In this document: piece by piece, positions 1 to 13,200 of the stretch
Layout of the letters: every line of letters starts with the position of its first letter
How positions within the stretch are numbered: position 1 is the first letter of the stretch
NCBI RefSeq assembly: GCF_028583425.1
Contig: NC_072801.1
Span: 58,295,766 to 58,359,765 of the forward strand
DNA length: 64,000 nt
Origin: Eublepharis macularius
Taxonomy: Eukaryota > Chordata > Lepidosauria > Squamata > Eublepharidae
Reading direction: 5' to 3'
Notes under the pieces: generated by a model
Told to the model about the DNA's origin: nothing
The model's database searches: none
Seen by the model: the letters and a program-made list of their open reading frames with translations, nothing else
Program-made: the position numbers and the translations under genes

Positions 1-853
1 ATTATGCTGTTTCTGAATCAAATCTGGTAGTTCGAAAAATCATTTTGGGGTGAATCCATCCTCAGAACGGACTCGCGAAACTTCCTTTTTAACTGTTTTT
101 TATTTTTTTTATTTTATATTACTGTAATATCGAAATTACGAAATATCGAAATAATGACACTCCAAGGAAGTGAAACTTCAGTAAAATTCAGGCACTGAAC
201 TGTCCTGCATAGGAAATGCCCACGAAAGCTTCCCACATGCTTCCAAATTTCCAAAAAAGAAACGGAAGAGCCATCAGTGCTGTCAGTGGGGGAAAGAGAG
301 GCAACATTATCTTCAATGAAGTTTCTTTATAAGGCAAGATCGAAATAACGGAAAAGTGCGCTCAAAAAAATTTTAAAAAATGGGCAGGAAGAAAAGGTCC
401 CGCCCAAAAAAGCGGTTTTTGAGCGGCCATGTGACCGGAGGAACGCGCGAGAAAGACGGATCGGAAGCAGGAATGTGAACGAAGAGGAAAAAATCGCGGA
501 TTGGAGGCAAACGGAAGATATCCGATAAACATGCGGGTAATGGGTGAATGTGGATTCGACCCTAATCTTCCTGACAAGGTAGTTGCTGTGAGAATGGAGA
601 ATGCTCTTGTAAGCTGTTTGGGGTTCCCATTGGACAGAAAAGCAGAGTATAAATAAGTAAATAAAATTGATTCTCTGCTATTTAATAATGTTGGTTGTGG
701 CTTTTTTTCTGAGTGGTAAAATGCTGATTTCTTGCATGCATTTGGGTTTTGGAGAGGCATGTAGATTGTGTCCTAATGTTTGAGCAGGATTGTTTTTATG
801 TAAATGTTTGTCAGGATTGTTTTTATGTAAATATTTGACCTCTTGCCCCCTTT
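1..853. other. No gene recognised
   Basis: AT-rich start, then a GC-richer stretch (380-560), with near-repeats of TTTGTCAGGATTGTTTTTATG around 780-830. Probably repeat-derived; open frames here have no recognisable content. Confidence 0.4.
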
Positions 854-1233
854 CAGGGGTCATTTCATAGAAAAAGAGCTGGAGGAACTTGTTAGCATAA
901 CTCATTAGCATATGCCTCTTGCCATCAGTAGAAGTGTGCCATTCGTATAATTGAATTGCATATGCCACACCGTCTGACATCACCTATCCTGGCTGTTTTG
1001 GACCCAATCCTGGCCATTAAGGGCCAAAATTGGGCCCAAAATGGTCAGGATCAGGCCGCTGATGAGCGGGAGAGTGATCCACCACCCGTCAGAGGCCCGA
1101 TCTGGGCCATTTCGGCCCCAATCCAGGCCAAAACAGGCCCCAAACGGCTGAGAGTCAGGTGGGCGGGGCCACCTGACATGTGACCTCTTTGGGGAACTGC
1201 GTTCCTGTGCATTCCCCTTCAAAATGAGCCCTG
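854..1233 (+). mobile_element. hAT-like nonautonomous element
   Basis: Ends CAGGGGTCATTT and AAAATGAGCCCTG are imperfect inverted repeats of the CAGGG type. The middle is GC-rich and self-complementary (GGGCCAAAATTGGGCCC, GGCCCCAATCCAGG), similar in style to 19.63-19.95 kb. No clear 8-bp duplication was found. Confidence 0.5.
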
Positions 1234-1954
1234 CTTGTTACAGAATTAAAAAAGAAATGTCACTCTCTGACAAACTGGAGGGAAGGCAGCACTAAGTCGA
1301 TGTAGTAATTTACTGTGGTCTATCGCTGAGCACCAGTCTTACCTGCTGGTATTCAGAAATGCCAGCCCTGCTCATGGAACCCCCTGGCATGGCATCTCAC
1401 CAGTTTTGAAGCTGGCTGTGGTTAGGCATGGTGATTGAAGGCCCTTTGTGCATTCTCAAGTTCATTTTTTCACATGACCAGGGAAAAAGTAGACTAGGAA
1501 GGGGGCATTGACCACCTCTTGTCCAATTCCTCCCCAAAATCTTAGAACTGGTTTTGCTAAATGAGGAAATCAGGAAGCAATAGATGGTCCAAGATACCAG
1601 AGTTAAATGTAGCATTTAAAAAAATTGTACAAGACATGAGAGCTTGGCAAAGCAGGTTACAGCAAGATAAATAACAGTCAGGAAAGAACACCTGTTGACT
1701 GGGGCAGCACTCCATAGAAACCTTCCCCATTATGTATATATACAAAGCCACATCCCACAGGGAAATCCATCAACCGAGACAGACAGTTTTTTCACCAGAG
1801 AGTTGAAGGCAGTTTGAAAAAAAAAAACCTGCTGTTCATCCATGCATGCTCATACTGCTGTAGGTTTTGATAATTATATCTGTACACACCCTATTTACAG
1901 GAGCTGGTGTGGCCATATCTGCTCTCGCTTCTTTGTTTGCGCCTAACATATCTG
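1234..1954. other. No gene recognised
   Basis: Ordinary intergenic sequence downstream of CD19; no exon-like blocks or clear repeat ends were seen. Confidence 0.4.
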
Positions 1955-2400
1955 TCTCCAAATTTAGGTGGGTAGCTGTGTTAGTCTGCAGTAGATCTTT
2001 GAATGGACTTTGTATTGACTCTGAAATTGAACGGTTTCTTTCACGTCCTAAGACTATGTTGGAATTGAAATAGTTGGTGGCCTGATGAAGGATTTGTCCT
2101 GAAACGAGCCAAATTATATTGGACCGGTAAGCTCGTTGCCACTCAGCGTTTTTTTGATGTCTTCAACCAGCTCCCACGGACCTCGGGACATCACGAATCA
2201 ACAGCGACGTGATTAAAGACAGAACCACTTACTTGTTGGATATTTGAAGATATTTATTGGAACTTTTTCTTGCTCTTAGTGGTTATTGTACCACATTGTT
2301 ATTCACTGTTGTAATTTCTATTGTAAATTTGTACATAGGGCAATATACCTTTTGGCTTGCTTCCTTTGTTGTTTTTGGGTTAGTCTGCAGTAGAACAGCA
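1955..2400 (+). mobile_element. Repeat containing the hammerhead ribozyme, possibly a Penelope-type terminal piece
   Basis: The segment starts with GTGTTAGTCTGCAGTAG, holds the ribozyme, and continues with AT-rich sequence; a second GTTAGTCTGCAGTAG occurs at 2381. No open reading frame of a Penelope element was seen next to it. The family assignment rests on the ribozyme alone. Confidence 0.4.
2076..2143 (+). ncRNA. Type I hammerhead ribozyme, complete by inspection
   Basis: All core parts are present in order. Stem I 5' side GGTGGC (2076-2081), core CTGATGA (2082-2088), stem II AGGA/TCCT with loop TTTG (2089-2100), core GAAA (2101-2104), stem III ACGAGC (2104-2109) pairing with GCTCGT (2131-2136), cleavage nucleotide T at 2137, and stem I 3' side GCCACT (2138-2143). 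Stem I is six pairs including one G-U. Stem II opens with A-U rather than the usual G-C. Such ribozymes are known in the terminal repeats of Penelope-like elements, and this one lies in a repeat-like stretch. Confidence 0.75.
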
Positions 2401-2580
2401 GGATATGAGTCCAGTGGCACCTCGGAGACCAACAAGATTTTCAGAGTGTAAACTTTTGAGAGTCAGAGCTCAAGAAGGGTTCCCTTGGTTCCCAAAGCTC
2501 AAGAAGGGAACTTGGACTCTCGAAAGCTTACACTCTGAAAATGTTTTTGGTCTCTAAGGTGCCACTGGACTCATACCATG
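2389..2580 (+). repeat. Interspersed repeat with inverted arms (GTCCAGTGGCACCT family)
   Basis: ATGAGTCCAGTGGCACCT at the left is mirrored by AGGTGCCACTGGACTCAT at the right, with TTTCAGAGTGTAA and its reverse complement inside. The same family recurs at 8.5, 20.5, 21.1, 28.5, 41.2, 44.9 and 53.4 kb. Confidence 0.7.
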
Positions 2581-2777
2581 CCGTCTCCAATTTGGTGCTG
2601 ACTTCCTCTTTTCCTTCATTTACAAACTCCATGTAGCCTTTAAAAAAGTGTTTGGGGCACCTGGTGTTTTTTAACAAAGCCAATCTGTTAGGTTATTTAT
2701 TTTACATATTTATAAGCCCACCTTTCTCCGAGACAACTGGGATCCCTCTAGGACCCATCCTTCAAGTACTGCTGTAA

Positions 2778-3094
2778 CTATGAGCCAAAACACACGTTAA
2801 GAAATACCTAGGTTCAGCACGTGTTCTCTTACCTCAAGGTTTGCCGGGATCTGTAGGCGTCCTGGAAGCTTAAAGTTTAGCATTTACAGAGCGCCTGTAT
2901 TTTAAGCTTTAAGCTTCCAGGACGCCTTTAAGCTTCCAGGACGCCTACAGATCCTTTAAGCTTCCAGGACTTTAAGCTTCCAGGACGCCTATAGATCTTT
3001 AAGCTTCCAGGACGCCTACAGATCCCGGCAAACCTTGAGGTAAGAGAACACGTGCTGAACCTAGGTATTTCTTAACGTGTGTTTTGGCTCTATG
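2778..3094. mobile_element. Foldback DNA transposon with tandem core; 5-bp target duplication CTATG
   Basis: CTATG at 2778-2782 and 3090-3094 flank inverted ends starting AGCCAAAACACACG. The arms are about 90 bp and near perfect. The centre holds several copies of TTTAAGCTTCCAGGACGCC. Confidence 0.85.
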
Positions 3095-4221
3095 TGGGGG
3101 CTTTACAATGGTCAACCAGTCAATAGTCTGGAGAGCTGGCTGGCAAGAAAGGGAAAATAGTAAAAAATTGCTTTAAAGTCATTATGGCCTGCAGCAACCT
3201 GAAACATGAATCTTTGCCTGTCAGAAATTCCATAATATATTTAAAAGAGAAAGAAAAGGGATTAAAAAGGAGAGAAAAAGAGAAGAACAAAGAATAAAGA
3301 AAAAAAGCAAAGAAAAATAATACATATTTCATTCCTTTTTCTTTCTCTTTTCTATGCCCCTTTTTATTGGGCTTTTAATCTTATCAATAAAATAATAAGT
3401 ATTCTTTAAAAATAAAATCCATTATATATTGACATAAGGAGGTCTTAACACCATATGAAGAATGTGCTTAAATTCTACTCTGCCCATTTTCATTCTGTAC
3501 CATCTGGTCTGATCTAGAGTTCTGGAGAACTTGAAAGTTTGCATACTGTCATGTGTCATTTGTTTGATCCTAATTAAGGTATTACGTGGGTGGATTTCTG
3601 GCTTTTTAGCTTTTCTTTCATAGTAACAAGAATATAAACAACTGGGCAAGTAGGAAGGAGGGGAGGTGGTTTCTGACCAGCACAAGAGTCAGCCTATTGA
3701 AATTCCAAACCCTAAATTTATGCTGAAACATGAAAGAACCGGTTGCTTTTCAACTTCATTCCGTGAGGTAGATCATATAGCTGGCCAAAAACGAATGAGT
3801 GTGAATTTATAGCAAACAGACTCACTATTCAAGTGATATCTATCAAAATATACAGGTTTCTATCTTGTTTCAAGAAACTTTGGCCAGCTGTGATGGGAGA
3901 ACAAAGGAATAATTGTCTTATATATACAAAATGCCTCTCTCATATCACTTTCATTTTTCACAAAATTGAATGTCTCCATCAGTCCCTTCTGCCTCCCACT
4001 CAGGAATAGAAGACTCCATGCTGGTTTTCCTGGTGGTGATCAAACCCAGGAGTTCAGTCTCCCAATATTACTTTCCTATCCTTCTGCTCCAAGAGAGTGC
4101 CAAAATCTTGGAAGAAGCAGGGAGCCTGGGTGAGTTCACTTTAGTTTGAGGGAGGAAAGGAATTGTGGACAGCCAAGTACCCAAGCTTGCCCTTCTGCAT
4201 TGGCTTGTTCTAGTGTAAGCA
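3095..4221. other. Probable CD19 3' UTR and downstream sequence
   Basis: Between the CD19 stop and the foldback element. An A/G-rich stretch lies at 3240-3320. Apart from the candidate poly(A) signal nothing is recognised. Confidence 0.4.
3363..3368 (-). terminator. Candidate CD19 polyadenylation signal
   Basis: Minus-strand AATAAA about 855 nt beyond the CD19 stop, with ATTAAA a few bases before it. No nearer AATAAA was noticed. This would make a longer 3' UTR than in human. Confidence 0.35.
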
Positions 4222-4292
4222 TTACAGAGCTCCTTTGAGATCAGCCCCAAAAGAAATGGAGAGATTTTGCCGCACGGAACCAAAGGCAACTC
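4222..4292 (-). CDS. CD19: CD19 last coding exon and stop
   Basis: Starts in phase 1 after acceptor TCTTCCACAG and reads VAFGSVRQNLSISFGADLKG and AL before TAA. It lies where the short human C-terminus (GGRMGTWSTR) ends but shows little similarity to it, so the frame and acceptor carry the call. Confidence 0.7.
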
Positions 4293-7200
4293 CTGTGGAA
4301 GAGACAAGAAAATTATGTACTTAGCTACAAGTGTTTCAAAAAGTCTTTGCCTCTCACCTTAATGTGACCAGAACTACAAGAATATTGGGATTCTCTGCAG
4401 ATCTGGAACTTGAGCGCAGAATCCACTATCTAGGCTGTATCCATTTTAATTTATTTTTTAAAGAATACAAGTTTCTAATTCTGTATATGCAAAAAGGGCA
4501 TTAAGTGTGTAGGTAATATCTAGTGAAATTTCTAGCTGCATTGCATCACAATACCCATTTCAAACTTCACAAAGTCCAAAAAGTCAGGCATGGTAGCAGA
4601 ACTCCCCTGGGTTCCCTAGACCTTCTTTTCATCCATAGTCACTCAGCATCAGGAAAAGATACTGTTTAGAACAAAAATTAAAGTGCAATTTCAGAAAGTC
4701 TGCAACAGACGCCATCTTGACTTCTCAGCAGCTTCCCTTGGATCCCAGATCTTCAACCCAGCTTACTTACCTTCCCCTCCTGGATCCACATTGCCTTCCT
4801 TCCGTAAACTGAAGGAGTTGGGGCTCTCCATGTTTTCATAGGAATCACCATCTGCAGAAGATACTTGGTCAGAGATGGACTCAACCCCCAATCCCAACTC
4901 CTTAAGCTTATTTTATGGGACTAGAAATGGTTGGAGGTGTCAACCAGCTCCAAAGTTGTGAACTTTATTTTTCTTTCTTTCAAGCAAAAATGAATATGGA
5001 TAGCTAGTGTGGAAGCAGAGAGATGGAAAAAGCTTCACCTGCTGGATTTTGGCCCAGAGAACTCAACAGTGTTGGCACTCACCCTCCTCATTGCTTGTTT
5101 GGAGACCTTTGCTTGTGGTGGGGCTCAAGGTTCCATTCATCTCTTCATATGACTGGGAGCCTGATGGAAAGCAAACATGTCTCAGCCAGGGCTGGATTCA
5201 GAGTTATGCAAAGTACTCTATGAGAGAGGGCCGCAACCAAAGGGAGGCCTTTGCTGCAGATGAACAAAGAACAGTGGGTTAAAAAGGCAATTTGTAATAG
5301 CCATCAAGGTGTGAAGAGCTCTTCCACATGGTCTTATTGCTGCGGATTGGATTCTTAACTTGATCAGGTTATTTTTCAGCTGCCTCATATCCCCTTGCTG
5401 CCCCAGTTTTTCAAACCTCATTTGCTCTGATGTTTTCCCCAAATATGTCAATAACTGCTTTTTCCTTTAAGGAAAATCTGCCTTAGTTTCAGTGGACCTG
5501 TCCGCCGGGCACCATGTTTTGCATTTTTTTTTAAAAAAAATGTGCGTGCTTGCATTTAAATCCCTTGTATACATTATGCTGGATCCCATATTACACTGGC
5601 AGAAGTACAGCAGCTCCTCAGGCCCCTTCTGACCCTGGAAAAGTTTATGGACGGGGCTGAGGGACCAGCATACACTAACCGCCACGTAGTTCAGGCAGCT
5701 GCAGTGGGCAGGGGAAACAGAGAGAAATTGCTCTCTTACTTTCTGTTCTGTGAGTTGGGCTCTGCTGACACAATAAGCAAAAAGGCTGAGCTTGTTTCTT
5801 CCCCCCTCCTAACAAGAGCTGCCCAATCTGCCCGTGTTTTTAATTACCGGAGAGTTCCCTCTGTCCCACCAATAAACTTTCCCAGAGTCTGCAAGTGCTG
5901 GAGGGGGCAGGGAGGTGGGGAAAGGTACCAGTTCACAGAATCCAAGTTGTTTATTTTCAGGGCCATTTTTTAAAAAATTAATGTTTGTAGCAGTTTTTTA
6001 AATGTTCTGTTTATGATCTAACAGCTCTGCCAGTACCTTGAGCGACACCCGCTCGCTCTCTGTGTACATCTACATTTGGGTTAACATTTTTCTGTTGTCT
6101 GCTGCAAAACTTTTTTTTTACGAAATCAGCGCACAGATCAGTGTGCTTTGCAGGAGAATAAGCACTACTTTTCGCACAAGCAGGAAGCCCATTTTGTGAT
6201 CAGCTATGATCTTTTGCAGTCTTCGATGAGCACATTTTCCCTGGTATTTTCTGCCATTCCAAAAGGTCTATAAAAAACAGCTGTCCCAAGGAAGAAGCCA
6301 ATCACTTATTAGATACATTATGCACCAGTTAGGAAGCGGGGGTGTGGGGGGGGCACATTGCTTTGGGTGACTGCACACAAATATTGCTGCAGTGAATGAA
6401 TGAATTTTATTCACTGTCAATGACCAGCACTTAAAAACACCACAGAAATAAATAGAAAATTCAGTAAAATCATTCAAAATACAGGTTAAAATTTAAAATG
6501 CTTGATAGAACAGTAAAATTTTAACATTCATCTACCTGAGCAGTTAAGGTTTTCCTAATCCTTGAAGCAAGCCAACCAAATCTGGCTACCTGTTGAGTGA
6601 CCTCAGGATGCCTGTCTGAGAGAAAACTTCTCAGAAGGCATAATCTTTGACTACCGGTAAGGGGAAGAGTCGTAGAGAAAAGGAGAGATTCGCAAAGATT
6701 ATTATATGTCTTGCAATCAAATATAACATGTTCTACAGACTCTATCCCTTCCTCACAGCAGGGGCAAATCCTTTTCTCATAAAGGATTTTTTAAAACTTC
6801 CCTTCAAGGACAGCTGAGGGAAGTACATACTATCGCATTAGTGTAAACATTCTCCTATGCTCTTGGTTTGATAAATTTAAGAAATAAGGCATAGGAGTTA
6901 CCCTATTAATGGGAATTGGTACATTGCATATGCACATACAAAAAAAAAGAGAAGCCACTGGAGTCAAGTTGGGGCCATGTGTAATGGAAGGTTGGCCACA
7001 CAAACGGAAAAGGAAGAGTAAAAATAACTATTGGGGACCCCCATTCCCAGCGCAGTGGTGCTGCATCAGACAAAAGATACTTCAGGGCTGCCATCTGGAT
7101 GATGTCCGGGTCTACTGCTTGACATGTGGGCACTTGTGGAATTTTGATACAGGGCAGTGGATGCTACCACAAAATGGCTGCCACAGGAGGTGGAGTCAAC

Positions 7201-10200
7201 CACAAAATACCAATAAACAAGATTATGCATAGTTTTGATAGTAGTTCTTCAACATTTCAGGCAGATGTTCTGTTAAATGGGCGGGGGAGAAAGGAAATCT
7301 CTTTCACACACACACGCATACAGAGGAAGCTGAAGTGCAGGGGAGATGAGTATTTTTTTAAAAAAATACACTGGGTAAGGGAAGTGAGAGAGAATGAAAC
7401 TAACACTGTGATGGTAGCTGCTGCTGAAACAACTATTTAAAAATCTGCACAGCCAGATCTCCAATGGCCACAGAGACCCTGCTGGCCAAGAGCACCCTCC
7501 CAACCCTGCTCACTTTCTAAAAACACTTGGAAGGCACCAGGAAAGGTAATGGTGCCACAGTTAGACCAGGATTACCTTTAAGCTTCCTTCAAAATTCAAA
7601 TAACAGAATTGTATTTTATGATTACCTGTCGATGCCTCACTGCCCCCATCCTGCTTGTCCACTTGGGGGTCTAGAGCCAGCTGCAGGCGCAAACCTAGAG
7701 GCAAAGAACAGCCTTATTGGACACCAAAGGCCAGTGTCGTTTTAGGTTATATCCAAAAGAAACACTGAGGAGATCATCGTACCCATGTGTTCAGCGCGGC
7801 TTCTCCCAAAAGAATACCGACAGATTGAAAAGGAGTCAGAAGTTGGTTGCAAGGATGTTCAGAGGAGTAGAAAAGAAGGAAACACACCACAAATCAGACC
7901 ACAGTTAATGGTCTTTAGATTTACTACCTAGTATTCAATTTTATGCCAAACATAGGTCATCTTATGCTAAACACAGGTGGACTTAAAGCTGTTGCAGTTC
8001 TGTTCACGTTTCCTTGGAGAAATTCTCATGGAACTCAAGAAGGCTTTGTTCTTCAGTAAACATGTTTAGTACTGTGCTACAGAACAAAAGATACATGTGT
8101 CCAGGATGAGGGACCCCAGAGACTATGATCAGAGTGTCAGATGAGGGCATGGGTTCAAATCTCTACTCTGCCATGAGGCTCTCTGGGTGACCCTGTGCCA
8201 TCTATTGGGGAGGGGAGGGGAGAGAAGGAGATCATGTATGCTGCCCTGAGCTCCTTATAAGGAAAACCAGGGGAGGAAAACAGAGATAGGAAGCCTGCAT
8301 CTCAAAGTGAGAGGAGACATACCTATTAAACAGGGGCACATGCCATGAAAGTTAAAATTGTATATGGAGAAAATTATAGTGTTAAATGTTATCAGAAGTT
8401 TTTTGCAATTTCAGTGAAGTGTCTTAGTGAAGTGTTAAGGGGGGCTCACTTCTGGTAGAAGAACATCTGCTGATTTTGCCAAAAGTGAGGGGCTTTCAGC
8501 ACTGCAGGATTTGGATAGCTGCGGCTCAATAAAATCTATTGGTCTCTGAAGAAGGGAGCTTTGACTCTCAAAAGCTTATACCCTGAAAATCTTGTTGGTC
8601 TTTAAGGAGCCACAGGACTCAGTCCTGTAGCTCAACAGAAGAAGAATCATGCTGTCTTTGGACTTGGCCAACTGATTTGAAAGGAGTTACTTTCTTTCCT
8701 AGTTGAGAAAATAACCACACACTACTGACCTCATTTTACACAATGTAGCAGTACAATATCACACAAAGTTGCAGATGTAATACAAGCCCTTTAACTATCA
8801 GTAGGATCTCCCAGGCCTTTTTGATCTGGCTCTCTCCTCATTTCAATTGGACATACCCACACTACAAATTAATGTTGGTTTTCTGTCAGTTTAACTTGTG
8901 TAGCTTCTTCCTCAAAGGATCCTGGGAATTGTAGTTGTGTGGGTATGCTGAGAAATCTCTCTCAGAGATTCCTATTTACCCACACACAGCTACAATTCCC
9001 TGGAGCCGATAGAATATTTTATTTAAAACATTTGTATGCTGCCTTTCTACCCAACTTAGGGTACCCAAGGTAGCAAACAATCAAAATAATGTTTCCAATG
9101 CAGATAAAAATATATACAATATTTAAAACAATTAAAAAACATATAAACACAGATACGGAGAAAGGCCAATGTAAGTTAATGAAGGAACGTCAAACAACAA
9201 AAAATTCATCACCCACTGGTGGAAGACAACGATAGAGGAAGGTAGATGAATGTCCTCGGGAGGGAGTTCCAACTGAAAAACTGCTATCTGTTTAGCCTCA
9301 GGCAGCAGGAGCACCTAATGCCGTGCCTTTGAAAATGACTAAAGTGGTCAGGTAGGTTCATATTTAACCTGTTTAAGTATGTAGGATAGATAAACCCTTT
9401 TTTGGGATTGCCAAACACTATTTATCCTACCGCCTGGTAAAGTGGTTGGCTACTGGGGATTAGGTTAGCCTTTGATCTGTGCGGAATGATGAAGAGATAC
9501 TGTGTGTTGCATTTGGAAGTCTCAGAGCCAAGCTACAAGTGACACCTTACACAGGTTGGACACTTGTCAGCTTCCCTCAAGTTTTGATGGGAAATGTAGG
9601 CATCCTGGTTTTACAGCTTGGCCCTCCATTACAGCTGCAAGACCAGGATGCCTACATTTCCCATCAAAACTTGAGGGAAGCTGACAAGTGTCCAACCTGT
9701 GTCTGGCGTCACTTGTAGCTTGGCTCTCAGGACAGAGATTCTGGTTCATTTGCCGTCTCCAGGCCTGGATCCAATACCTGCAATAAGTCGTGCAGCTCCA
9801 GGACTCAAAACAATCTCTTCTTCCACATTTTCATAGTTGTCACCATCTGTTGGAAAACACAAGGAGAAGTGACCAACACTAACTAGAATGGATGGCTTTG
9901 GGTGGTGTCTCCACTTTACTGAGGGAGTTGTTGCTCTGAGCAATGCCTTCCAATCCCTAAGAAAGCAGTTTCTCAGAGTAATGGCCCCATTTTGCATAGA
10001 AGGCAAAGACTTATGTTCCTGTGGTAATTTGCTGGTGTCAGTGGGACAGCTACTGCTGTTTCTATATGCAAAGTTCTTACCAGGGAAAGAGGCATGAGGA
10101 ACACCAGGGGCAATAATTTGCAATCTGCACAAGTGCTGCTTCTGGGAGAAAGGGATGTCACCATGCCAATAATATTCATTTTCACAACCCAGTGCAAACA

Positions 10201-13200
10201 AAATGTCAGTGATAGTTCCCCATGGTACTTAATATTACACTGTATTCCCTCTAAAATCTTGCAATGAATAGCTCCATAGGCAAGATGTTTACATTTATTC
10301 AGAAGCCTCATTCAGCACAGGTTATGTTTCTTCAAAACCCTTTTGCACTATTTTTTGCCTCTTCGTTTAAAAGAACTACATCCTGGCTTCTTATTAATTT
10401 GCATGCCTCTGGCATTTTTGAACTGCCCCTTAAGGACTCTGCTTTGCCAGGCCACATTGGACAAGCTGATGTGGCAATTGTATTTTAAGTAAAAAGAAAT
10501 GACTACAAGGACTAAAAAAAGACCTTGAAAAAGAAATAACTACAAGGTCTAAAAAACAAGAGAAGCACTGGAATGCAGTGCAATTTATAGAATAAAAAGT
10601 GATGTGTTTCAAGTAAACAGCTGGAGTGGAAACAACCAGGAATAGGATACACAGATTCTCAAGGGAAGCTGTTTTTATAGTTCTGAAATTAACATGTATA
10701 TTGAATGTATCTGTTAATTTTAAAAGTACAAAGACAATTTCCCTTCAGAAAGAGTGTGATTTGAAGCCCACAAGGAATAATAGATGGAGGGTTTTTTCCC
10801 CTCCTGCATATTTTTGCAACTGTTTTCAAATTCTCTGGTTGTTTCAGTAGGTTCTCTACTTACACACCCAAATGTTACCTTCAGAAAGTGGCTCCTGGGT
10901 TGGATCTTGAAGGCTGTTCTGAGCATTGTTTGCATACCAAGAGTCAGCTATGGGCCAAAGAAAGCAAATCATAAGAAAAAGAGGCCAACAATACCTGAGC
11001 CACATCTCTCTTTTTTGCTGTTTTCATAAGAGGAACCATCTGTGGAAGGAAGATGAGGAGCTGTTGCTTAGCAAGAAAGGCAACAAGGTGCATAGTCAGA
11101 CCACATGCTTTGCCTGAGAAAGCCCCAGATTCAAGACACATTGAGATGATTCCATTTAGGATCTCTCATGTTTTTTTTCTAAAGATTCAAAGCAGCCACA
11201 GAGAAAGGAGAAAGAGTCAGGCAAGGCAGGGTAAGTGGGGTCAGGGAAGTTGTGCTGGGGAAGAGAAGGCTATTTAACACTTTCTCCTCCCATGCCATTT
11301 ACACACATTCACACCCAAGCTGTAGCGAGGCTCTGAATCTTTATGGTGCCTGCCTGCACATTTCCCACTTGCAAGCAGCTTGAGGGGGTTAGGTGGGCTT
11401 TAGATCAGGAAACTGGTACAGAAAGGTTGAACAAACCAGTATCATGGCCCATTCTGATTCAGTATCTGCTCCCTCCAGCTGTTTTTAACTTAAAAAAACA
11501 CCATGCAAAATCCAGTTGTAAATTCCTGCCCTCTCATCCAGTTTGGCCATCAGTCACAGGCATTGCATGTTTAAAATCATCTCAAGTAGTAGCAGACTGG
11601 AAGTCTGCTACTTTGGACAGCTAAGCCACTAGCAATAGGTTTGGTAAAATCCAATGGGAAGATTAAAGGATCCATTGTGTACTTAATCAGTGACCTTGGT
11701 CAACTTACTAGTGATGTGACACTTCTTCAGAATGAAGAAGGATGTTTCTGGCACAATTGCAGTTTGGGATGAAATAACTTGGGAGACATTGTTCAAATTA
11801 CACCTGATAGCATAGATTACAAAATTTAAACCATCTGGATATAATTTTATAACATAAACAACAAAGTTGTTATTATCCATTTCTCCTCTTGAGGCAATAC
11901 CCAGTGTTTTTTTTAAAAGTAGCCTACAAAAATCTCTAGGTGATTTAAAGACAACTTGAAATCTATAATACTGTAGATAACTCAAGACAATTTCTCCCCA
12001 TTGCCTTAATTTTCAGTACACCAACTATCGGGACTAAGCACTGGTCATTTTGGGGTGCCCCTAGAAAGCCACAATGGCTTAAAATTGGGGAGACAGCAAT
12101 ACACTCCATCCATTCCAGCCCTTCTCCACTTGATGGGGAGGGGGCTTCTGTAGATGCCCACAGAGCACCTAGCCCTCATTAAGATGCCTCTAGGCCTGAG
12201 TCACTCCTAATGAAATCCATTGTGATGCGGTCTCATGTGATGACAGTGAAGGAAAGGAGCGTTACCGTTCGAAACCACGTCTTCCTGTTTCACTTCTTCC
12301 TGGGCGTTCTCATAGTTGTCCTCATCTAAAGGAAACAGATTAAATAGAGGAGGCTGGCCTACTCTTCTCTTAGCCCACACAATTTACCTTGTTTCTCTTC
12401 CTCAGCCCACTGGTTATGTTGTGGATTCTTCCACTGAAAAAACCCACTCACCTTCCAGTCAGAATCCCTAACACCCACTGGCCCCAAGGCTCTGGTTCCT
12501 CCCCTTCTTTTAGGTATGCACTCTCCCATAGAGCTAATTAGTGCAACATTTGGAGAGGGGGGAAGGTCTTGTAACAGATAAATAGGGGCCAGAACTAGGT
12601 GTAGACTTCCACACCGGTCACGAACCCTGGAAGTTTGGGCTCTCAAACCATTTCTAATGCCCCAATCAAGCTTAGAAGGGCACCTCACACCTCCACCTTG
12701 TGATGGAGCAAAGGACTCTAGGATGCATGCAGGATGTGCAAGATGTCGGTTGTGGAATGGCATAAGTCTTCCTTCCACTTGCCCTTTTTCTCACTGCTCT
12801 TTCCACTTATTGTGGCATGTACTTGGCCACACAGCCTATTTATCCAGGGCAAATGGGTTAATCCTCAAAGGTTTGTAGGGACATGGTAGTGAGTGATATA
12901 GCCTGGGGACTGTGATTTAGGCTGAACTATATCCTAAATTTCCCCCTCTAGCTCACTCAAGCACAACTTACCATCTGATTTCTGTTCTATCTCACTGTCT
13001 GGATGCTCATACTCTTCATCATCATCGTCTGGTGGGGAAGGAACAGAGGGAGAGAAAATGTGCATAAATTCTGATGGCACTCACCCAAGTAAATGCTTTT
13101 AAATGCTAAGAGAACCCCCATTTCAATTCTGCTTGCAGTTGTGTTAAATGATCAAGCAGCATGAACACATTCTAGTGTGGAAGGCCTGGGTTATTCTGGC

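Noticed and set aside
362-760. 132-codon minus-strand frame
   Set aside because: No domain, signal or homology seen; the region is repeat-like and the composition is not coding-like.
9479-9749. Mirror-image frames on both strands
   Set aside because: They are the two arms of the foldback element at 9521-9729.
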